Source: Candidatus Krumholzibacteriota bacterium
GTDB taxonomy: Bacteria; Krumholzibacteriota; Krumholzibacteriia; Krumholzibacteriales; Krumholzibacteriaceae
DNA: 9,028 nt
Direction: 5' to 3'
Assembly: GCA_030672805.1 (NCBI GenBank)
Contig: DAOVFR010000085.1
Span: 1 to 9,028, forward strand
Made by a program: the position numbers and the translations under genes
The notes under the pieces: model-generated
Told to the model about the DNA's origin: nothing
The model's database searches: none
The model's input: only the letters and a program-made list of their open reading frames with translations
In this document: piece by piece, positions 5,701 to 9,028 of the stretch
Layout of the letters: each line of letters begins with the position of its first letter
Numbering within the stretch: position 1 is the stretch's first letter

Positions 5701-7316
5701 CCGGGTCCCTCCGATCCGTGTGTGTGTCCCATCGGGGCGGCGAAACTCCCGTGGGAGCTCCTGTGAGTGTGGAGCAGTCCCGCCAGCTCGAGCCGTTTCG
5801 GATCGCCGAGAACGTCGTTTATCGGTCCGGCGCCGATCGGCCGCTTGTCGGATCCGAGCACGATAGCCCAGTCACCGATGTGACCGGCGAGAAGCAGGTC
5901 CTGCGTGGCGACAACGAGGCTCTTTCCCCTCTCCTTCAGATCAGCCAGAAGGTCGATGAGGCGGCCCTCTGTCGCCGGGTCGAGGTTGGCGGTCGGCTCA
6001 TCCATCAGGTAGACGTTTGGGTCGACGGTAAGCACTGAGGCGATCGCGACACGTTTCTTCTCGCCGTCGCTCAGGCGGTACGGGTACCGGTCGGCGATCG
6101 CGCCGAGGTCGAGAAGATCAATGATTTTCTCGACCGCCCGGTCCACCGCTTCCCGTTCGAGCCCGCGCTGTACCGGGCCGAACGCCAGCTCGTCACGCAC
6201 CGTCGGCGAGAAGCACTGCATGTCCGCATCCTGGAATACGAGTCCCACCCTGCTTCTGAAGAGCCGGCGGAATTCCGGGTCGGCGAGCCTTTTTTCACTG
6301 ACCTCCGTGCCGAACGCGAACACCTTTCCCGATCGGGGAAAGATGAGGCCGTCGAGGAGCTTGAGCAGTGTCGATTTTCCCGAGCCGTTCGGTCCCAGCA
6401 GTATCGTGCAGAGGCCCGCGGGTACGGAGACCGAATCGATCTCGACGCCCGCGATCCCGTCGGGGTACGTGTACCGGACATTCTCGAGCCGGAAGATTTC
6501 CTCTCCCGCGGGCAGGGCCGGATGCCTCTGTGCGCTCATTCCGCGGCGCTGATCCTCGAGGGCGGCATCTCCGTCCGGGGTGTGGACCCCATTTCCCGTC
6601 CGTTCGAGCTCCGGCGAATGTCCGCGGGAGGTCATTGCCATCTGCACGCCTTCGGCGATATGGAGAGACCGGAGGAAGAGGTAGCCGGCGCTTCTCGACA
6701 GGAAGGAGAGATTCTGCCGGAAGGAGACGCGTCTCAGAATCCTGCTTCTCCGCGCGACCATCAGCTCGGAGAGTGTTCTGAGCAGCAGCAGCAGGTAGCG
6801 GTACGTGACCGCGAGCAGCGAGACGATGATCTGCGGCAGGCGGAACCAACGGAACGCCTCGAGCACCCTGTTCCACGGTGTCGATAGCATGAACAGCGTC
6901 GTGAACGATACGCACGCCGAGACTCGCAGCACGAGCAGCTCCGCTGTGATGATGCCCTCACGTGTTACATGGAGCGGTCCAAAGGCCGCGATCTCCCTGC
7001 CCGGCGTGAGAAATAGCGCGGGGATAGCGATAAGGCCTGTAAAGGCGGGGACGAAAATCCATACACGCTTCAGGAAACTCGATATGGCGAACCCGGAGAG
7101 AAGGGCAAATCCTATAGCGGATCCGTGAATGAGAAGAAGCACCGGGATGCTTCCCGTCAGGGAGCAGAGCAGTAGTGCCGCGGCCAGCCCCGCGACCTTC
7201 AGCCGCGGATCGACAGACTGGAGCAGTCCCTTACTTCTCGACCACCGTTCCGATGCCATGGCGTTCTCGATCGCGGCTGCCGCCGCGGCGATATTCTTAT
7301 CGAGGAATTGTGCCAT
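5697..7316 (-). CDS. nikQO: Single-chain nickel ECF transporter: transmembrane coupling protein fused to ATPase (NikQ-NikO)
   Basis: This 539-residue protein joins two subunits that are usually separate. Residues 1 to about 240 are the CbiQ/EcfT-type coupling protein: LLQSVDPRLK (31-40), several helices (about 41-180), and two coupling motifs, VARRSR (187-192) and AMTSRG (227-232). Residues about 272-515 are the ATPase: Walker A GPNGSGKST (308-316), Q-loop Gln362, signature LSDGEKKR (415-422), Walker B VYLMDEP (435-441). The H-loop residue after Walker B is Gln472 (VVATQDL), not the usual His. The tail is His-rich (His516, 518, 522, 531, 533), as often seen in nickel handling proteins. It energises nickel uptake through NikM. 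The start overlaps nikN by 20 bases, and the stop overlaps nikR by 4. Met260, at the linker, could be a secondary start for a free NikO (position 6539), though its Shine-Dalgarno is poor. Confidence 0.93.
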   Translation of the reverse strand: MAQFLDKNIAAAAAAIENAMASERWSRSKGLLQSVDPRLKVAGLAAALLLCSLTGSIPVLLLIHGSAIGFALLSGFAISSFLKRVWIFVPAFTGLIAIPALFLTPGREIAAFGPLHVTREGIITAELLVLRVSACVSFTTLFMLSTPWNRVLEAFRWFRLPQIIVSLLAVTYRYLLLLLRTLSELMVARRSRILRRVSFRQNLSFLSRSAGYLFLRSLHIAEGVQMAMTSRGHSPELERTGNGVHTPDGDAALEDQRRGMSAQRHPALPAGEEIFRLENVRYTYPDGIAGVEIDSVSVPAGLCTILLGPNGSGKSTLLKLLDGLIFPRSGKVFAFGTEVSEKRLADPEFRRLFRSRVGLVFQDADMQCFSPTVRDELAFGPVQRGLEREAVDRAVEKIIDLLDLGAIADRYPYRLSDGEKKRVAIASVLTVDPNVYLMDEPTANLDPATEGRLIDLLADLKERGKSLVVATQDLLLAGHIGDWAIVLGSDKRPIGAGPINDVLGDPKRLELAGLLHTHRSSHGSFAAPMGHTHGSEGPG

Positions 7317-7620
7317 GCCGTACTATCCTGTGGAGCACTATTGCGGACGCCGCCGTGATTCCCGCGCCGATCAATGCGGAAAGAATCGTCCCCGCGCCTG
7401 TTTGTAACCAGTTACCCGACAGACCCGGCACTTCGTATTCCTGGAACGGGGCATCGGGCCGGTTGTCACGTGCTTCCTGCATCCCTTCGGGGGCGTGCCC
7501 GGTCAGGTCCTGGATCGTTTCCATGTCCCACTCGCCCCAGGCGCTCCCTATAGCGAGGATGCCGAGCGGGCTCAGAACAGCCAGGACGGCGAGAGCGATC
7601 CATGCTTTCCTGTATTTCAT
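7297..7620 (-). CDS. nikN: Small CbiN/NikN-like subunit of the nickel transporter
   Basis: A 107-residue protein with an N-terminal membrane helix (about 7-24), an extracytoplasmic loop (about 27-72), a second helix (about 74-97) and a basic C-terminus. This is the topology of CbiN/NikN, the auxiliary component needed with CbiM/NikM for metal uptake. The segment SPLGILAIGSAWGEWD (17-32) resembles the small PDGLE-type proteins found in nickel/cobalt ECF operons. It sits between nikM (ATGA overlap, 7617-7620) and nikQO (20-base overlap), which supports the role more strongly than sequence alone. The symbol is given by position and topology. Confidence 0.8.
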   Translation of the reverse strand: MKYRKAWIALAVLAVLSPLGILAIGSAWGEWDMETIQDLTGHAPEGMQEARDNRPDAPFQEYEVPGLSGNWLQTGAGTILSALIGAGITAASAIVLHRIVRHGTIPR

Positions 7621-8336
7621 TGTATGCCATCCCGGTGTTGCTCAGTGACCGCCGGCTGTTCGGCTTCCCCGGGAAAGAGACCGGGGTGGTACCGCCCGAG
7701 AAACGCGACGACGCCTCCCGTGACTAGCGCCTCGGCAAGGCCGCCGACGGTCAGGTGCGGTACGAGCATCGCAGGCAGTGTCACGTGGAGCGTGTAGGGG
7801 CAGTAGAGCGGGGTGCCATCCGGCATGTGGTGCAGGATCGGTTGAATGCCCAGTTCGATGGCGACGAGAAGAGCCGCCAGGTTGATGCCGGCATACCCGC
7901 CGATCGCGGCGGCGACTGCATACCTTCTTTCAGTGGGACGTGTCCGTCCGGCTACCGCCCGGAATACGAGGTAGCCCACCATAGGCATGACGACCCCGAG
8001 GTTGAAGACGTTTGCGCCGAGGGTGATCAATCCGCCGTCCCCGAAGAAGAGAGCCTGTACGGCAAGTGCCAGGGTGAGCACCGTTATCGCCGGCCACGGC
8101 CCGATCAGTATCGCAACGAGAACCCCGCCCACAGCGTGCCCGGTCGTGCCCCCGGGAAGGGGGATGTTGAACATCATGATGAGGAACGAGAAAGCGGCGA
8201 GCAGCGCAAGCAGCGGCACCCGGTGCTGTCCCAGGTTGTTCCTGATACGCCGGAAGGAGAGTATCCATAAAGGGAATGTGAGGATATAGAATATTCCCGA
8301 TGTATGGGGCGAGATGTAGCCGTCGGGTATGTGCAT
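7617..8336 (-). CDS. nikM: Nickel-specific substrate-binding membrane component NikM (CbiM/NikM family)
   Basis: A 239-residue protein starting MHIPDGYISP, the invariant CbiM/NikM N-terminus in which the Met1 amine and His2 ligate the metal. His67 in PGGTTGHAVGG is at the position of the third ligand known from the structure of a NikM protein (His67). About seven hydrophobic segments follow, with the conserved FFGDGGLITLGANVFNLGVVMP (97-118) and IQPILHHMPDGTPLYCPYTLHVTLP (164-188). It is the S-component of an ECF transporter and takes up Ni(II), or possibly Co(II). Nickel is favoured because nikR is in the same operon and a NikR operator precedes it; no cobalamin riboswitch is seen. AAGGA sits about 5 bases before the ATG. 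It is the first gene of the operon, and its stop overlaps nikN by 4 bases. Confidence 0.95.
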   Translation of the reverse strand: MHIPDGYISPHTSGIFYILTFPLWILSFRRIRNNLGQHRVPLLALLAAFSFLIMMFNIPLPGGTTGHAVGGVLVAILIGPWPAITVLTLALAVQALFFGDGGLITLGANVFNLGVVMPMVGYLVFRAVAGRTRPTERRYAVAAAIGGYAGINLAALLVAIELGIQPILHHMPDGTPLYCPYTLHVTLPAMLVPHLTVGGLAEALVTGGVVAFLGRYHPGLFPGEAEQPAVTEQHRDGIQ

Positions 8337-8352
8337 GGTATTCCTTTACGGT

Positions 8353-8379
8353 GTGTTATTATATTACGGTTCGTAACAC
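8353..8379. promoter_or_regulatory. NikR operator upstream of nikM
   Basis: GTGTTAT (8353-8359), 13 bases, GTAACAC (8373-8379). This fits the NikR motif described by comparative genomics for many non-enteric bacteria, GTGTTAC-N13/14-GTAACAC, with one mismatch in the left half; an extra flanking T/A pair extends the symmetry. It covers the -10 hexamer of the nikM promoter, so bound Ni-NikR would block RNA polymerase. Confidence 0.85.
8358..8363 (-). promoter_or_regulatory. -10 element of the nikMN-QO-R operon
   Basis: A perfect TATAAT on the minus strand within the NikR operator. The -35 is weak: TTCCAT at a 16-base spacing is the best candidate, and TTGTAC lies too far away (23 bases). The predicted start is near 8351, leaving a leader of about 15 bases with AAGGA just before the nikM ATG. 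Confidence 0.6.
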
Positions 8380-8640
8380 ATGGAATGTACAACGGTTCGC
8401 GCCGTCAGTCAATGGTCTTTGTAAGAGGACCCTCCCGGGAACTCCAGGGGCGGGCATGGTTGTTGAGCCGTCCTGTACCAGGTGTGTTGTCCCCCACTGC
8501 CTTGCCGGGTGTTGCCCCGTTTGCCCGTATCAGGTGTTCAAGCAAACTTCATCCGCGGACCCTCGTCCTCGTGTAATTGCACTCCAAGCTCCACCTGTCC
8601 CGTTTCTTGAATATCCGGTGTTCCGGGAAAAAATAATCAC
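8380..8640. other. Non-coding stretch upstream of the nickel operon
   Basis: No protein gene or recognised RNA was found here. The plus-strand frames crossing it begin inside antisense nikM and lack a plausible start or protein character. A GGTGTT word recurs at 8508, 8533 and 8617, with a GGTGTGTT variant at 8481, in an otherwise pyrimidine-rich plus strand; this may be chance. Confidence 0.5.
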
Positions 8641-8681
8641 TTTTTTTATTCTTTTTTTCACTTTTTCCTTGACACGTTTTT
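8641..8681. promoter_or_regulatory. Phased T-tracts, probable intrinsically curved DNA
   Basis: T7 (8641-8647), T7 (8652-8658), T5 (8662-8666) and T5 (8677-8681), with centres about 11, 9 and 15 bases apart. The first three are near the helical repeat, so the DNA should bend. A perfect TTGACA (8669-8674) lies in the same stretch, but at 17 bases downstream the sequence is TCCGGG, so it is not a complete sigma-70 promoter. Confidence 0.4.
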
Positions 8682-8728
8682 CGAGGCCTTGTCCGGGAAA
8701 TCTCTATTATTACATATACTTAGCCCTT

Positions 8729-8780
8729 AGACGCGCTCTAGTCGCGTCTGTGAGCATCTCTCGCATTTTTTGACTTTTTT
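8729..8780 (+). terminator. Tandem-hairpin intrinsic terminator on the plus strand
   Basis: AGACGCG-ctctagt-CGCGTCT (8729-8749, 7 bp perfect) is followed at once by GTGAG-catct-CTCGC (8750-8764, 5 bp with one G-T pair), then T6 (8766-8771) and T6 (8775-8780). The polarity fits termination only for plus-strand transcripts, yet no plus-strand gene lies upstream in the window. Confidence 0.55.
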
Positions 8781-8837
8781 CTCATCTTTCCCCGTGAACG
8801 TTCCGTATTAGCCATCTCTGTGGACCTCAAAATCATA

Positions 8838-8846
8838 TGGTATAAT
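8838..8846 (+). promoter_or_regulatory. Extended -10 promoter of the HNH-type gene
   Basis: TGGTATAAT: a perfect -10 hexamer preceded by the TGn extension, which can substitute for a strong -35 (the best upstream hexamer, TGTGGA at 8819, is poor). The start is expected near 8853, about 23 bases before the ATG. Confidence 0.6.
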
Positions 8847-8875
8847 ACCTCTGTTACATTAAACGGGAGGTGTTG

Positions 8876-9028
8876 ATGATGAAGTTCACGGGTATTAACC
8901 CTCTTTCAAGGCTCTCCGACAGCGAACTGATTCGAAGAACCCATCGACTCGATGAAATAGAAAGAGATACCGTGCTGTCGATAATCTTTCACCTTCTCGA
9001 GATAGAAAAACGGGGACTGTACAGGGAA
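8876..9028 (+). CDS. N-terminal part of an HNH endonuclease-family protein (partial)
   Basis: An open frame of 51 codons runs off the right edge. GGGAGG (8865-8870) precedes it, 5 bases from the first ATG (8876) and 8 from the second (8879); either could be used. The peptide has LSDSELIRRTHRLDEIERDTVL (13-34) and IIFHLLEIEKRGLYRE (36-51). This helical pattern, L-S-D-x-E-L...R-x-L-x-x-x-E-R...HL-x-E-x-x-x-R-x-L-Y, is typical of the N-terminal region of a family common in Deltaproteobacteria and related groups whose C-terminus carries an HNH nuclease domain. That domain would lie outside the window, so nuclease function is inferred from the N-terminal pattern only. Expression is driven by the extended -10 promoter and separated from the nickel operon by the terminator at 8729-8780. 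Confidence 0.65.
   Translation, partial: MMKFTGINPLSRLSDSELIRRTHRLDEIERDTVLSIIFHLLEIEKRGLYRE

Noticed and set aside
8480..8560. tRNA-like T-loop (GTTCAAG) near 8536
   Set aside because: No acceptor stem, anticodon arm or D-arm could be placed around it.
8337..8640. Cobalamin or nickel/cobalt riboswitch before nikM
   Set aside because: The leader from the predicted start to the ATG is only about 15 bases, and no conserved riboswitch sequence blocks were seen; regulation by NikR explains the region.
8300..8773. 157-residue plus-strand frame upstream of the HNH-type gene
   Set aside because: It starts inside antisense nikM, crosses the NikR operator and the T-tracts, and stops inside the terminator T-run; its composition is not protein-like.

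Overview
The window reads as chromosomal DNA of a Gram-negative, GC-rich bacterium. A deltaproteobacterial-type lineage is suggested by the NikR half-site sequence (GTGTTAC/GTAACAC class) and by the start of an HNH-family protein of a kind common there, but the phylum cannot be fixed from this sequence. Nearly everything from position 1 to 8336 is on the minus strand. Only the gene entering at the right edge is on the plus strand.

Layout, left to right. (1) 1-589, minus: a polytopic membrane protein, cut by the window edge, that resembles an A24 (TadV/CpaA-like) prepilin peptidase without its aspartates. (2) 590-1018: a gene-free stretch with a palindrome, a tandem imperfect repeat and a nested inverted-repeat structure (841-978). 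(3) 1019-3420, minus: a two-gene unit, a GT4 glycosyltransferase followed by a divergent ClC anion channel, joined by a TAATG stop/start overlap and with its own candidate promoter. (4) 3421-3594: that promoter plus a run of three GC-rich hairpins after the next gene. (5) 3595-5127, minus: an AbgT-family transporter with a promoter and an overlapping 7-11-7 operator-like inverted repeat. (6) 5284-8336, minus: a nickel uptake operon nikM-nikN-nikQO-nikR. (7) 8337-8875: control region of the nickel operon, a phased T-tract region, a plus-strand tandem-hairpin terminator and a promoter. (8) 8876-9028, plus: the start of an HNH-type protein.

The best-understood part is the nickel operon. NikM is the membrane substrate-binding component (N-terminal Met-His, plus His67). 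NikN is a small two-helix partner. The transmembrane coupling protein and the ATPase are one polypeptide (NikQO). NikR is the nickel-sensing repressor. All four reading frames overlap (4, 20 and 4 bases), so they are probably translationally coupled. A near-perfect NikR operator (GTGTTAT-N13-GTAACAC) covers the -10 element upstream of nikM, giving a closed loop: nickel enters, NikR binds nickel, the operon is shut off.

The most unusual points are the single-chain NikQO with Gln where the ABC H-loop His is expected, the ClC protein lacking both proton-path glutamates, the degenerate prepilin-peptidase-like protein, the nested palindromic element at 841-978, and an orphan plus-strand terminator at 8729-8780 that implies an unannotated transcript.
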